Assembly: GCA_008933825.1 (NCBI GenBank)
Contig: WBUF01000011.1
Span: forward strand, 1-62,544
Source: Rhodocyclaceae bacterium
GTDB taxonomy: Bacteria > Pseudomonadota > Gammaproteobacteria > Burkholderiales > Rhodocyclaceae
Reading direction: 5' to 3'
DNA length: 62,544 bases
The translations under genes were made by a program, and so were the position numbers. Shown here one piece after another: positions 20,035 through 30,260 of this stretch. Positions within the stretch are counted from its first letter, which is position 1. Each line of letters opens with the position of its first letter. The notes under the pieces were generated by a model. That model worked only from the letters and a program-made list of their open reading frames with translations, did not search any database and was not told the DNA's origin.

Positions 20035-20064
20035 TTAAGTGAAAACCGCCTTCTTGTATATACT
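20035..20064 (+). promoter_or_regulatory. Candidate parA promoter with no leader
   Basis: TATACT at 20059-20064 ends 7 bases before the parA ATG, and TTAAGT at 20035-20040 lies 18 bases upstream. No Shine-Dalgarno is visible. The predicted transcript would begin at or next to the start codon. Confidence 0.4.
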
Positions 20065-20071
20065 CCCCGGC

Positions 20072-20836
20072 ATGGCCCGCATCGCCGTTTTCAACCAGAA
20101 AGGCGGGGTCGGCAAGACGACTACCGCACTCAATCTTGCTGCCGCCCTGGCGCGCCGTGAGCAGCGCGTGTTGCTGATCGACCTTGACCCGCAGGCTCAC
20201 CTCTCGGCGGTACACGGAAAAGCGTTGGGCGACGTCGCGGACAGCGTGTTTGCCTTTTACCAGGACGGGACGCCGCTGGTGCAATTGCAGATCGCATGGC
20301 CGGGCATCGGCAGACTGATCCCCGCCCACGCCGAACTCATCAAGGTCGACTCGGTCTTCGGCAAGGGGCCAACCATCCTCAATCGCCTCAATGAGGGACT
20401 CAACCAACTGGGCACCGACCGCGATGAGTGCAGCGTGGTGATCGATTGCTGCCCATTCCTCGGCGTGCTTTCCTTGAATGCCGTGTTCGCCGCCGATCGG
20501 ATACTGATCCCGGTCTCCTCCGATTTCCTGGCTCTGCGCGGCGCGCTGCAGGTGGAGCGCACCCTGCAGGCGCTCGAGCCGGTGCTCAAGCGGCGCGTTG
20601 AACGCCGCTACGTGCTGACCCGGTTCGACCGGCGACGAAACATGAGTTTCGAAATCCAGAAACGCCTGGTCGATCAGCTTGGGGACGAAGTCTGCGAGAC
20701 CGTGATCTCGGAAAACGTGGCCGTCGCGGAAGCCCCTGCCAGCAATCGTGACATCTTCAGCCACGCCTCTTCCTCGCGCGGCGCCGTCGATTACGCCGCG
20801 CTGGCAAGTGAACTGACAGGAAAGGGTTTCTTCTAG
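20072..20836 (+). CDS. ParA family ATPase
   Basis: This 254-residue deviant Walker ATPase begins MARIAVFNQKGGVGKTTTAL. It has LLIDLDPQAHLSAVHG and VVIDCCPFLGVLSLNA as switch and Walker B regions. ParA/MinD ATPases position DNA, chemoreceptors or other cargo on the nucleoid or pole. No ParB or cargo gene is adjacent, so its partner is unknown and it is an orphan. The ATG at 20072 is preferred over a GTG at 20039. The gene overlaps the convergent small gene by four bases. Confidence 0.88.
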   Translation: MARIAVFNQKGGVGKTTTALNLAAALARREQRVLLIDLDPQAHLSAVHGKALGDVADSVFAFYQDGTPLVQLQIAWPGIGRLIPAHAELIKVDSVFGKGPTILNRLNEGLNQLGTDRDECSVVIDCCPFLGVLSLNAVFAADRILIPVSSDFLALRGALQVERTLQALEPVLKRRVERRYVLTRFDRRRNMSFEIQKRLVDQLGDEVCETVISENVAVAEAPASNRDIFSHASSSRGAVDYAALASELTGKGFF

Positions 20837-21042
20837 CGCGTGATCAAGGTGATCACGTCTTCATAGCTGGCAGGCACGGCCTTCGCCGAAGGTTGCTGAC
20901 AAGTCCGTGAAAGGATCTCGCAGCCGCGATAAATCTGACGAAGCTTGCGCTCCGCCTCGCTCGCATCGCGTCCGGGTATCAACAGGTTATCCACAACCAG
21001 CCCAACGCGCGTCCTGATGCGGAAACCGTATTTTGTGAGCAT
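20833..21042 (-). CDS. Small conserved hypothetical protein
   Basis: This protein of about 69 residues starts MLTKYGFRIRTRVGLVVDNLL and continues with GRDASEAERKLRQIYRGCEI. The charged, ordered sequence looks like a real small alpha/beta protein rather than a shadow. It resembles short hypothetical proteins of related betaproteobacteria. Upstream in-frame starts at 21054 and 21066 are also possible; none has a clear ribosome site. It is convergent with parA and overlaps it by four bases. The VVDNL codons contain a perfect TTATCCACA on the plus strand (20987-20995), probably by coding chance. Confidence 0.6.
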   Translation of the reverse strand: MLTKYGFRIRTRVGLVVDNLLIPGRDASEAERKLRQIYRGCEILSRTCQQPSAKAVPASYEDVITLITR

Positions 21043-21333
21043 GGGCGCCTGCATATAAAAACCCATTCAGGTCAATGGGATTCACCAAGTATATGCAGTC
21101 ATTCCGAAATATGCAAGCCAGACCATTATTTTAATTGAAATAAACTCTGCCTGCCTATTGATTGAGCGGAACTCACATTTTCTGCACAGGACCCAAAAGC
21201 GTCGTTGATGCGCATATAAGTGAGCGCATGATTTTCTGATAAAATTTCGTCATCATTGCGGCAGGCGCCATTGGATGCCGTAATACAAAATGCGATCGCA
21301 GCAGATGCCCTGCGCGCCCCGGTCGCAAAACCC

Positions 21334-21636
21334 ATGTCAGAGAAGCATCCGGAAAATTTCATCATCGTCGGCCTGACCTTGAACGGCAGGCGGTTCCGCC
21401 CCAGCGATTGGGCCGAGCGCCTGTGCGGCATCATGTCGGCCTTCGGCGCCGACCACCGCATGAGCTATTCCCCCTATGTGCGTCCCGGACTGCATCAGGG
21501 CGAAAAGTGCGTGTATGTCGCAGCCCGCCTTTACGAGATCGAACCAATGGCCTACAACTTCCTGGGCGGCTTTGCCAGGGACAACGATCTGCAAGTGATT
21601 CTGACAGGCCGCCCCGACGCCAAGTCGGACGACTGA
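21334..21636 (+). CDS. DUF3579 domain protein
   Basis: This 100-residue protein begins MSEKHPENFIIVGLTLNGRR. It has the conserved FRPSDWAERLCGIMSAFGAD and, near the end, EPMAYNFLGGFARDNDLQV. These match DUF3579, a betaproteobacterial family of unknown function. The frame opens at 21256, but the conserved part starts at 21334. It precedes the convergent rpsT, separated by a terminator hairpin. Confidence 0.85.
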   Translation: MSEKHPENFIIVGLTLNGRRFRPSDWAERLCGIMSAFGADHRMSYSPYVRPGLHQGEKCVYVAARLYEIEPMAYNFLGGFARDNDLQVILTGRPDAKSDD

Positions 21637-21667
21637 ACGGACAGCAAATCAGTCCGGGCGCACCGAA

Positions 21668-21698
21668 AGAAAAGAAAAGGCGACCGGAACCGGTCGCC
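21668..21698 (-). terminator. Intrinsic terminator of rpsT
   Basis: GGCGACCGG (21679-21687) and CCGGTCGCC (21690-21698) form a perfect 9-bp stem. Reading on the minus strand it is followed by TTTTCTTTTCTTT, a classical poly-U tail. It lies 20 bases downstream of rpsT. Confidence 0.88.
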
Positions 21699-21718
21699 AT
21701 GTTCTGGATATGCGGGTC

Positions 21719-21979
21719 TTACAGCGCCTTGATGGCGGCAGACAGGCGGCTCTTGTGGCGAGCTGCCTTGTTCTTGTGAATGATTTTCTTGTCGGCAATG
21801 CTGTCGATGGTACCCATCGACTCGCTCAGCACTTTCTCGGCAGCCGCCTTGTCGCCGGCGGCAATCGCCTTGCGAACGCTCTTGATGGCGGTGCGCAGTT
21901 CGGAGCGCTGGCTGAAATTGCGGGCGCGACGCTTGATCGCCTGGCGGGCGCGCTTGCGGGCTTGTGCGGTATTGGCCAT
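21719..21979 (-). CDS. rpsT: 30S ribosomal protein S20
   Basis: This 86-residue basic protein begins [20 protein letters not shown] and ends [11 protein letters not shown], the usual S20 pattern of primary 16S rRNA-binding helices. A -10-like CAGAAT at 21985-21990 (minus) lies 5 bases before the start, and no Shine-Dalgarno is visible. The gene is divergent from murJ, a very common proteobacterial arrangement, and is followed by a strong terminator. Confidence 0.98.
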   Translation of the reverse strand: MANTAQARKRARQAIKRRARNFSQRSELRTAIKSVRKAIAAGDKAAAEKVLSESMGTIDSIADKKIIHKNKAARHKSRLSAAIKAL

Positions 21980-22066
21980 GTTAAATTCTGTAAGGCTTGG
22001 AAAAGGGGCGCATTTTAGGCCCTTTCGAGAGGGAAAGCAAGTCACGCGACCGGCCGGCAAAGCCTT

Positions 22067-22072
22067 TAACAT
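22067..22072 (+). promoter_or_regulatory. -10-like TAACAT just before murJ
   Basis: TAACAT ends 7 bases before the murJ ATG, separated by a C run, and there is no ribosome-binding sequence. This fits a leaderless start, but the -35 region is weak. Confidence 0.3.
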
Positions 22073-22079
22073 TCCCCCC

Positions 22080-23618
22080 ATGAACCTGCTCAAGGCCCTC
22101 GCCACGGTCAGCAGCATGACGCTGCTGTCGCGCATCCTGGGCTTCGTGCGCGATTTCGTCATCGCCCGCAGCTTCGGCGCCGGGGTTGCCACCGACGCCT
22201 TCTTCGTTGCCTTCCGCCTGCCCAACCTGCTGAGGCGTATGTTCGCCGAAGGCGCCTTTTCGCAGGCCTTCGTGCCCATCCTGGCGGAATACAGGAACAA
22301 GCGGAGCCCCGTTGAAACCCGGCAGCTGGCCGACCATGTCGCCACCCTGCTCTTCCTGGCCCTGCTGGCCGTCACCCTGCTCGGCATCGCCATCACGCCG
22401 GTCCTGATCTACATTTCCGCGCCGGGCTTCGCCGCCGACACCGCCAAATTCGATCTGACGGTGCAGTTGACCCGCATCGCCTTCCCCTACATCCTGTTCA
22501 TTTCGCTGGTGTCGCTCGCCGGCGGCATCCTCAACACTTGGAGCCGCTTCGCCGTGCCGGCCTTCACGCCGGTGCTGCTCAATGTTTCCTTCATCGGCAT
22601 GGCGCTGTTCGCCGCGCCGCATTTCAATCCGCCGGTGCTGGCCCTGGCCTGGGCGGTATTCCTCGGCGGCGTATTGCAACTCGCCCTGCAATTGCCCTTC
22701 CTGGCGAAGATCGGCATGCTGCCGCGCTTCTCCCTGTCGCTCGCCGACGAGGGCGTGCGACGCATTCTGCTGCTCATGCTGCCGGCACTGCTCGGCGTAT
22801 CGGTGTCGCAGATATCGCTGCTCATCAACACCATCTTCGCCTCATTTCTGCCCAGTGGGAGCGTTTCCTGGCTCTATTACGCCGACCGGCTGATGGAGTT
22901 CCCGGCGGGTCTGCTCGGCGCGGCGCTGGGCACCATTCTGCTGCCGAGTTTGTCGAAAAGCCATGCCGAGAACGACCGCGGCGAATTCTCGGCGCTGCTC
23001 GACTGGGGCCTGCGGCTGACCTTTCTGCTGACGTTGCCGGCGGCACTGGGGCTGGCACTGCTCGCCGTGCCGTTGCTCGCCACGCTGTTCAACCACGGCG
23101 CCTTCCAGGCCGAGGACGTGCTGAAGACGCGCGAGGCGCTGGTCGCCTACAGCGTCGGCCTCACCGGCCTCATCCTCGTCAAGGTGCTGGCGCCGGGCTT
23201 TTATGCGCGGCAGAATATCCGCACGCCGGTGAAGATCGCGCTCGTCACCCTCGCCGCCACGCAGGCGATGAACGCCGCCTTCATCGTGCCGCTGCAGCAC
23301 GCCGGCCTGGCCCTGTCGATCGGACTGGCCTCCTGCCTGAACGCGGCGCTGCTCTGGCGCGGCCTGCGCCGCAATGGCGACTATGCGCCGCAGCCAGGCT
23401 GGGGGGGCTTCCTGGCGCGGCTGGCCGTCGCGCTCGCGGTAATGGGCGCGGTGCTGTGGTTCGGCATGGGCGCGCAGTCCGACTGGATCGGTGCGCCCGC
23501 GCTGGCGCGCATCCTGCGCCTGGCCGCGCTGGTGGCCGCGGGCGGCGGCGCCTACTTCGGCACACTCTGGCTGCTGGGATTTCGGCTGAAAGATTTCGGC
23601 AAGAAAGGACGGACATAA
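22080..23618 (+). CDS. murJ: Lipid II flippase MurJ
   Basis: This 512-residue MOP-superfamily inner-membrane protein has about 14 hydrophobic segments. It translocates lipid II for peptidoglycan synthesis. The N-terminus [20 protein letters not shown] and [21 protein letters not shown] are conserved, including arginines of the central cavity. [21 protein letters not shown] follows. The start at 22080 is fixed by this N-terminus; an upstream open frame is a shadow of rpsT. It precedes a PEBP gene by 11 bases. Confidence 0.97.
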   Translation: MNLLKALATVSSMTLLSRILGFVRDFVIARSFGAGVATDAFFVAFRLPNLLRRMFAEGAFSQAFVPILAEYRNKRSPVETRQLADHVATLLFLALLAVTLLGIAITPVLIYISAPGFAADTAKFDLTVQLTRIAFPYILFISLVSLAGGILNTWSRFAVPAFTPVLLNVSFIGMALFAAPHFNPPVLALAWAVFLGGVLQLALQLPFLAKIGMLPRFSLSLADEGVRRILLLMLPALLGVSVSQISLLINTIFASFLPSGSVSWLYYADRLMEFPAGLLGAALGTILLPSLSKSHAENDRGEFSALLDWGLRLTFLLTLPAALGLALLAVPLLATLFNHGAFQAEDVLKTREALVAYSVGLTGLILVKVLAPGFYARQNIRTPVKIALVTLAATQAMNAAFIVPLQHAGLALSIGLASCLNAALLWRGLRRNGDYAPQPGWGGFLARLAVALAVMGAVLWFGMGAQSDWIGAPALARILRLAALVAAGGGAYFGTLWLLGFRLKDFGKKGRT

Positions 23619-23629
23619 GGGAGGAGACG

Positions 23630-24253
23630 ATGAAGTTCTGGACCGACAGCTTCACCCGCATCATCCACGGCGACAACGCCTTCTGCATCCCGCACGCCCA
23701 GAACCATGTGTGCCTGGGCGGCAACCGCAATCCCCATTGCGCATGGTCGGATCTTCCTGCCGGCACGAAATCCCTGGCGCTGATCTGCCACGATCCCGAC
23801 GTGCCGAGCCGCGGCGATGACGTCAATCAGGAAGGGCGCACGGTGCCGGCCGCGCTGCCGCGGGTCGACTTCTTCCACTGGGTGCTGGTCGACCTGCCGC
23901 CTGAGCCCGCGCACATCGAGGCGGGCGAGTTCTCGCAGGACGTCATGCCGCGCGGCAAGAACGGTCCGGGCACGGCGCGCGGCGCGCGCCAGGGCGTGAA
24001 CGACTACACCGGCTGGTTCGCCGGCGACAAGGACATGGCCGGCGACTACTACGGCTATGACGGCCCCTGTCCGCCCTGGAACGACGAGATCCCGCATCGC
24101 TACGTGTTCACGCTCTACGCGCTGGATGTCGCGCGCTGCCCGGTCGATGGCCGCTTCACCGGCCCGCAGGTGCGCGAGGCGATCAGGGGCCATGTGCTGG
24201 CGCAGGCCGAGTTCACCGGCGTCTACACGCTCAACCCGGAGGTCAAGCTATAG
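23630..24253 (+). CDS. YbhB/YbcL family PEBP-like protein
   Basis: This 207-residue protein has a phosphatidylethanolamine-binding-protein fold. Visible signatures are LICHDPDVPSR, DFFHWVLVDLP and YDGPCPPWNDEIPHRYVFTLY. Bacterial members are soluble proteins of uncertain function, named after the Raf kinase inhibitor. There is no signal peptide. A strong ribosome site, AGGGAGGAG, precedes the ATG, and the gene follows murJ closely. It meets ggt tail to tail with zero bases between stop codons. Confidence 0.9.
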   Translation: MKFWTDSFTRIIHGDNAFCIPHAQNHVCLGGNRNPHCAWSDLPAGTKSLALICHDPDVPSRGDDVNQEGRTVPAALPRVDFFHWVLVDLPPEPAHIEAGEFSQDVMPRGKNGPGTARGARQGVNDYTGWFAGDKDMAGDYYGYDGPCPPWNDEIPHRYVFTLYALDVARCPVDGRFTGPQVREAIRGHVLAQAEFTGVYTLNPEVKL

Positions 24254-25978
24254 CTATTCCGCGCGCGCCGTACCCTCGCGGCGCGGGTCGGCAGCGCCGA
24301 CCCAGTCGTCGCCCCGGCGCTGGATCACCGACAGGCCGCTGGTCATGTCCTGCACGGTCACGGTATGGCCGCGCCTTTCCAGCGCGGGGCGCAGCTGCAC
24401 GGCCGCCGTCCCCCGCTCCAGTTCCGTCGGCCCATTACGACTGCCGTAGTGGGGCAGCGCCACCGCTTCGCCCGGCGAGAGATTCCAGGCGAGCAGGCCG
24501 AGCACGGCCTGCGCCACATAGTTGATGATCCGGCTGCCGCCGGGCGAACCCACCAGCGCAACGACACGGCCGTCCCGGCCATAGATCACCGTCGGCGCCA
24601 TCGAGGAGAGCGGCCGCTTGCCGGCCTCGACGCGATTGGCCACCGGCCGGCCCTCCTCCTCGGGGCGGAAGGAGAAATCCGTCAGCTGGTTGTTGAGCAG
24701 GAAGCCATGCACCATGATGCGGCTGCCGAAGGCCGCCTCGATGGAACTGGTCAGCGAGACGGCATTGCCCTCGGCGTCGACAATCGACAGATGCGTAGTG
24801 GCCGGCAGCTCGGCTGACGCCTCCTCGCCGAAAGACTGCTGCGCCGGCAACTCGCCTGCCGCTGCGCGCCCCATGCTCGCTTCGGCCCGGATCAGCGCTT
24901 TTCGCGCAGTCAGATAGGCCGGATCGAGCAGCGCCCGCACCGGCATGTCGACGAAGCCCGGGTCGGCGAGATAGCGCGCACGATCGGCAAAAGTCAGTCT
25001 CCCCGACTCGGCGAAGTGGTGCACGCTCTCCGCCGCCAGCGGCATCCTGCCGGCCAACTCCGCGGAAAAAGTCAGTGTCTGCAACACGGCGAGTCCACCC
25101 GAACTGGGTGGCGGCATGCCGCAGACGCGATGACCGAGGCGCTCGCCGCAAAGCGGTTCCCGCTCGATCGGCTTGTAGGCCGCTAAATCGGCCTCGCTCA
25201 GATCGCCCGGGTTCTTCGCATGGGGGGCGCGCACCGCGGCGACGATGTCGCGCGCAATGGGGCCCTCATAGAACAGCTTCGTGCCGTGCTGCGCCAGCGC
25301 CAGCAGGACGAAGCCGAACTCGCGGTTGACGATCTTCGTGCCGACCGCCTTCGGCTTGCCGTCGGCCTCGTAATACAGCCGCCGGGCCGCGGCATCGTCG
25401 CGCAGGTAACGGTCTTCGGCCAGCAGCTTGTACAGGCGCGGCGACAGCGGGAAGCCCTCGACAGCGAGGCGCAGCGCCGGCGCGAAGAGCTTCGGCCACA
25501 GCATGCGGCCATGGTTGCGGTAGACCAGATCGAGCAGCGCCGGCAGGCCCGGCACGCCGACGGCAAGCCCGCCCACCATTGCCTCCTGGAATGGCAGCGG
25601 CTTGCCCTCTGCGTCGAGGAAGCGTCCGCGCTGTGCCGATGCCGGCGCCGTCTCGCGACCGTCGTAGGCGCGCAGGCGGTTCGTGCGCGCATCGTGGTAG
25701 AGCAGGAAGCCGCCGCCGCCCAGGCCCGAGGACTGCGGTTCGACCAGGTTCAGCACCAGCTGCGCCGCGATGGCCGCATCTGCCGCCGTGCCGCCGGCGC
25801 GAAGAATTTCGACGGCCGCATCCGTCGCCAGCGGATGCGCCGTCACCGCCATGAACAGGCGCCCGCGCGCTTCCTTGACGACGCCGATGCCACTGGCCGT
25901 CTCGGGCTGTGCAGGGCGCTCCGCCTGCGCCAAGCCGAAGGCGAACAGCAGCAGCAACAGGAAGGAATGTCTCATCAT
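24254..25978 (-). CDS. ggt: Gamma-glutamyltransferase
   Basis: This protein of about 574 residues begins MMRHSFLLLLLFAFGLAQAE, a Sec signal peptide, so it acts in the periplasm. It cleaves gamma-glutamyl bonds of glutathione. The autoprocessing and catalytic threonine lies in LPATTHLSIVD, starting the small subunit. The glycine-rich GSPGGSRIINYV and GLGGGGFLLYHD segments are conserved. Its start codon is immediately preceded by the poly-U tail of the hppA terminator, so expression needs read-through or a promoter inside hppA. It contains one exact and one near copy of the GACTGACTTT motif. Confidence 0.95.
   Translation of the reverse strand: MMRHSFLLLLLFAFGLAQAERPAQPETASGIGVVKEARGRLFMAVTAHPLATDAAVEILRAGGTAADAAIAAQLVLNLVEPQSSGLGGGGFLLYHDARTNRLRAYDGRETAPASAQRGRFLDAEGKPLPFQEAMVGGLAVGVPGLPALLDLVYRNHGRMLWPKLFAPALRLAVEGFPLSPRLYKLLAEDRYLRDDAAARRLYYEADGKPKAVGTKIVNREFGFVLLALAQHGTKLFYEGPIARDIVAAVRAPHAKNPGDLSEADLAAYKPIEREPLCGERLGHRVCGMPPPSSGGLAVLQTLTFSAELAGRMPLAAESVHHFAESGRLTFADRARYLADPGFVDMPVRALLDPAYLTARKALIRAEASMGRAAAGELPAQQSFGEEASAELPATTHLSIVDAEGNAVSLTSSIEAAFGSRIMVHGFLLNNQLTDFSFRPEEEGRPVANRVEAGKRPLSSMAPTVIYGRDGRVVALVGSPGGSRIINYVAQAVLGLLAWNLSPGEAVALPHYGSRNGPTELERGTAAVQLRPALERRGHTVTVQDMTSGLSVIQRRGDDWVGAADPRREGTARAE
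24990..24999 (-). repeat. GACTGACTTT dispersed motif
   Basis: Exact copy on the minus strand in ggt (RLTF codons). Context AGACTGACTTTTGCCG. A one-mismatch copy, CACTGACTTT, lies 69 bases away at 25068-25077. Confidence 0.6.
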
Positions 25979-26009
25979 CAAAAAAACGGGCAACCCGCAG
26001 GTTGCCCGT
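25978..26009 (-). terminator. Intrinsic terminator of hppA
   Basis: ACGGGCAACC (25986-25995) and GGTTGCCCGT (26000-26009) form a perfect 10-bp stem with loop CGCA. Reading on the minus strand a run of seven T follows and runs directly into the ggt start codon. Confidence 0.88.
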
Positions 26010-26030
26010 ATTGTTGCAGCGATTCGAAGA

Positions 26031-28088
26031 TCAAGCCATCAACGGCACGATCAGCAGCGCCACCAGGTTGATGATCTTGATCAGCGGGTTCACCGCCGGA
26101 CCGGCCGTATCCTTGTACGGGTCGCCCACGGTGTCGCCGGTGACGGCCGCCTTGTGCGCATCGGAACCCTTGCCGCCGAAGTGGCCATCCTCGATGTACT
26201 TCTTGGCATTGTCCCAGGCGCCACCACCCGTCGTCATCGAGATGGCGACGAAGAGGCCGGTGACGATGGTGCCGACGAGCAGGCCGCCGAGGGCCTGCGG
26301 GCCGAGCGCCAGGCCGATCACGATGGGTACGGCCACCGGCAGGATCGACGGGATCATCATCTCCTTGATGGCGGCCACGGTCAGCATGTCGACCGCGCGG
26401 GAGTAATCCGGCTTGGCCGTGCCTTCCATGATGCCGGCGATCTCCTTGAACTGGCGGCGCACTTCGACCACCACGGCGCCGGCGGAACGGCCCACCGCCT
26501 CCATCGCCATGGCGGCGAAGAGGTAGGGGATCAGGCCGCCGATGAACAGGCCGATGATGACCATGTGGTTGGACAGGTCGAAGCTGATGCCCTTCAGGCC
26601 GGCCGCTTCCAGACCGTGGGTATAGTCGGCGAAGAGCACCAGCGCGGCGAGGCCGGCGGAGCCGATGGCGTAGCCCTTGGTCACCGCCTTGGTGGTGTTG
26701 CCGACGGCGTCGAGCGGGTCGGTGACGTTGCGCACGTCCTTCGGCAGGCCGGACATCTCGGCGATGCCGCCGGCGTTGTCGGTGATCGGGCCGTAGGCGT
26801 CGAGGGCCACGACGATGCCGGCCATCGAGAGCATCGAGGTCGCGGCAATGGCGATGCCGAACAGGCCGCCCAGGGCGTACGCCGCCCAGATCGAGGCGCA
26901 GACCGAGATCACCGGCAGGGCGCAGGCCTTCATCGAGACGCCGATGCCGGCGATGATGTTGGTCGCATGGCCGGTCTGGCAGGCGGAGGCGACGTGCTTC
27001 ACCGGAGCGAAATCCGTGCCGGTGTAGTACTCGGTGATCCACACCAGGGCGGCCGTCAGCACGAGGCCGACCACCGAGCAGCCGAACATGCTCAGGGTGG
27101 TGATCTTGGCAGCGGGATCGCCGGCGCCGATCAGCCATTGGGTGATCGGATAGTAGGCGACCAGGGCCAGCACCCCGGCGACGATCAGGCCGCGATAGAG
27201 GGCGTTCATGATCTTGCCGCCTTCGGCGGCCTTGACGAAGTAGCAGCCGACGATGGAAGCGATGATCGACACGCCGCCCAGCGCGAGCGGGTAGAGCAGC
27301 AGATTCTCGCCCAGGCCCGGCGAGGTCTTGATCACCAGCGCGGCAAGCACCATCGTCGCGACGATGGTCACGGCGTAGGTCTCGAACAGGTCGGCGGCCA
27401 TGCCGGCGCAATCGCCGACGTTGTCGCCGACGTTGTCAGCGATCACCGCCGGGTTGCGCGGATCGTCCTCGGGGATGCCGGCTTCGACCTTGCCCACCAG
27501 GTCGGCGCCGACGTCGGCGCCCTTGGTGAAGATGCCGCCACCGAGACGGGCGAAGATGGAGATCAGCGAGGAGCCGAAGGCCAGGCCGACCAGCGGCTCG
27601 ATCATGTGGTGCAGATCGGCGTTGGCGCCGCCCAGGGCCTTCAGCACGGCGTAGTAGCCGGCGACGCCGAGCAGGCCGAGGCCGACCACCAGCATGCCGG
27701 TGATGGCGCCGCCCTTGAAGGCGACGTCGAGCGCCGGGGCAATGCCGCCGCGGGCCGCTTCCGCCGTGCGCACGTTGGCGCGCACCGAGACGTTCATGCC
27801 GATGTAGCCGGCCGCGCCGGAGAGCACCGCGCCGATGAGGAAGCCGATGGCCGTCTTCCAGCCCAGCGCCGGCACCAGGCCGATCACCAGGAACAGCGCC
27901 GCACCGACCATGCCGATGGTCTTGTACTGGCGGTTGAGGTAGGCCGAAGCGCCTTCCTGCACCGCCTTGGCGATCTCCTGCATCCGCTCGTTACCCGCGG
28001 GCAGCGAAAGGATCCATTTGCTGGACATGGCCCCGTAGACCACGGCCAGCACTGCGCATACCAGCGCAAGGATTAGTGCTACTGACAT
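26031..28088 (-). CDS. hppA: K+-insensitive H+-translocating pyrophosphatase
   Basis: This 685-residue integral membrane protein with about 16 helices hydrolyses PPi to pump protons. The catalytic acidic motifs are visible: [18 protein letters not shown] (near residue 187), [19 protein letters not shown] (218) and a C-terminal [16 protein letters not shown]. Lys467 and Thr470 in [14 protein letters not shown] indicate the K+-independent subclass, since K+-dependent enzymes carry alanine at that position. It lies downstream of the PPi-dependent phosphofructokinase, so PPi appears to serve as an energy currency. Between them is a pfp terminator. No cytosolic pyrophosphatase is in the window. 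Confidence 0.97.
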   Translation of the reverse strand: MSVALILALVCAVLAVVYGAMSSKWILSLPAGNERMQEIAKAVQEGASAYLNRQYKTIGMVGAALFLVIGLVPALGWKTAIGFLIGAVLSGAAGYIGMNVSVRANVRTAEAARGGIAPALDVAFKGGAITGMLVVGLGLLGVAGYYAVLKALGGANADLHHMIEPLVGLAFGSSLISIFARLGGGIFTKGADVGADLVGKVEAGIPEDDPRNPAVIADNVGDNVGDCAGMAADLFETYAVTIVATMVLAALVIKTSPGLGENLLLYPLALGGVSIIASIVGCYFVKAAEGGKIMNALYRGLIVAGVLALVAYYPITQWLIGAGDPAAKITTLSMFGCSVVGLVLTAALVWITEYYTGTDFAPVKHVASACQTGHATNIIAGIGVSMKACALPVISVCASIWAAYALGGLFGIAIAATSMLSMAGIVVALDAYGPITDNAGGIAEMSGLPKDVRNVTDPLDAVGNTTKAVTKGYAIGSAGLAALVLFADYTHGLEAAGLKGISFDLSNHMVIIGLFIGGLIPYLFAAMAMEAVGRSAGAVVVEVRRQFKEIAGIMEGTAKPDYSRAVDMLTVAAIKEMMIPSILPVAVPIVIGLALGPQALGGLLVGTIVTGLFVAISMTTGGGAWDNAKKYIEDGHFGGKGSDAHKAAVTGDTVGDPYKDTAGPAVNPLIKIINLVALLIVPLMA

Positions 28089-28104
28089 GAACTCCCTCCT
28101 GTAA

Positions 28105-28137
28105 CCAAAAAAACACCGAGACGGCGTTGCCGCCGTC
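28105..28137 (-). terminator. Intrinsic terminator of pfp
   Basis: GACGGCG (28120-28126) and CGCCGTC (28131-28137) form a stem with loop TTGC. On the minus strand it is followed by TCGGTG and a run of T at 28107-28113. It separates pfp from hppA. Confidence 0.75.
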
Positions 28138-28204
28138 CCCCGATCTGCTCAACCCTTCTGCTGCACCGATTTTCTTTTCAGGCGCGGCGCACGCCCGGGA
28201 CGAA

Positions 28205-29458
28205 TCAGACCTTGAACTCGCCCAGCTTTTTCTTCACACCCACGTTCTTCAGCCGCACGTACTGCGGCAGGCCATTCTTGTAGGGCGGATAGTCCTCGCC
28301 CTGGATCAGCGGCGTCAAATACTGCCGGCACTTGGCCGTGATGCCGAAGCCGTCCTCGCTGATGAAGTCGCGCGGCATGAATTTCTCCTTGTTGGCCACG
28401 TCCTTCAACTCGGCAATCTCGATCTTCCACTTGTAGGGGCGGTTCGACACCCGCTTGATCGCCGGCATCACAGAGTTGCGCCCCTTCAGCGCCACTTCCA
28501 CCGCAGCCTTGCCCGTGGCGTAGGCCTGCAGCACGTCCGTCTTCGAGGCGACGTGGCGCGCCGCCCGCTGCAGGTAATCGGCCACCGCCCAGTGGTACTT
28601 CAAATTCAACTCGTTCTTCACCAGGCCGGCGATCACCGGCGCCACGCCGCCCAGCTGGGCATGGCCAAAGGCGTCGCGCAAGCCCTGGTCGGAGAGGAAC
28701 TTGCCGTCCGCCCCCTTCACGCCCTCCGACACCACCACGGTGCAGTAGCCGAACTTTTTCACCGTCGCATCCACCTTGGCCAGGAACTTCGCCTGGTTGA
28801 AGGCGATCTCCGGAAACAGGACGACGATGGGCAACTCCATCTCCTTGTCCGAAGCCAGTGCGCCCGCCGCGGCAATCCAGCCGGCATGGCGCCCCATCAC
28901 CTCGATGACGAACACCTTGGTCGAGGTCTTCGCCATGCTCGCCACGTCCAGCGTGGCCTCGCGGGTGGATACCGCAATGTACTTCGCCACCGAGCCGAAG
29001 CCGGGGCAGTTGTCCGTGATCGGCAGGTCGTTGTCGACCGTCTTCGGCACATGCACGGCAGTGATCGGGTATCCAAGCTTCTCCGACAGTTGCGACACCT
29101 TGAGGCAGGTGTCGGCGGAATCGCCGCCGCCGTTGTAGAAGAAGAAGCCGATGTTGTGCGCCCTGAACACCTCGATCAGGCGTTCGTACTGTGCCCTGTG
29201 CTCCTCGATGCTCTTCAGCTTGTAGCGGCAGGAACCGAAGGCGCCCGCCGGCGTGTGGCGCAGCGCCGCAATGGCCTTCGCCGACTCCTTGCTCGTGTCG
29301 ATCAGGTCTTCCGCCAGGGCGCCGATGATGCCATTGCGCCCCGCGAAAACCTTGCCAATCTTGCCCTTGTGCTTGCGCGCCGTTTCGATGACGCCGCAGG
29401 CACTGGCGTTGATGACCGAAGTCACACCGCCCGACTGGGCATAAAAAGCGTTTTTCAT
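28205..29458 (-). CDS. pfp: PPi-dependent 6-phosphofructokinase
   Basis: This 417-residue enzyme phosphorylates fructose-6-phosphate reversibly with PPi. In NGGGDSADT, Asp113 replaces the glycine of ATP-dependent enzymes, and Lys139 in PKTVDNDLP replaces the second glycine. Both changes define the PPi-using class. The catalytic aspartates are in TVDND. The conserved MGRHAGWIAA follows. The start is MKNAFYAQSGGVTSV, after AGGAG. An extended -10, TGGTATAAT, lies at 29472-29480 on the minus strand just before it. Proximity to hppA and adk supports a PPi-linked glycolysis/gluconeogenesis module. Confidence 0.96.
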   Translation of the reverse strand: MKNAFYAQSGGVTSVINASACGVIETARKHKGKIGKVFAGRNGIIGALAEDLIDTSKESAKAIAALRHTPAGAFGSCRYKLKSIEEHRAQYERLIEVFRAHNIGFFFYNGGGDSADTCLKVSQLSEKLGYPITAVHVPKTVDNDLPITDNCPGFGSVAKYIAVSTREATLDVASMAKTSTKVFVIEVMGRHAGWIAAAGALASDKEMELPIVVLFPEIAFNQAKFLAKVDATVKKFGYCTVVVSEGVKGADGKFLSDQGLRDAFGHAQLGGVAPVIAGLVKNELNLKYHWAVADYLQRAARHVASKTDVLQAYATGKAAVEVALKGRNSVMPAIKRVSNRPYKWKIEIAELKDVANKEKFMPRDFISEDGFGITAKCRQYLTPLIQGEDYPPYKNGLPQYVRLKNVGVKKKLGEFKV

Positions 29459-29534
29459 GCCGTAACTCCTAATTATACCAGTGTGGGCGTCCCCTGTCTG
29501 CGTGGGCAAGGGATCGTGAATTATGCTTGACGAG

Positions 29535-30209
<675 letters not shown>

Positions 30210-30260
30210 TTATGTATCTATATGATTTATTAGGTCTTTCCAGTCTGCGCGACATTACCG

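Noticed and set aside
20987..20995. A third perfect DnaA box TTATCCACA near parA
   Set aside because: It falls in the VVDNL codons of the small gene and is single; coding chance is enough.
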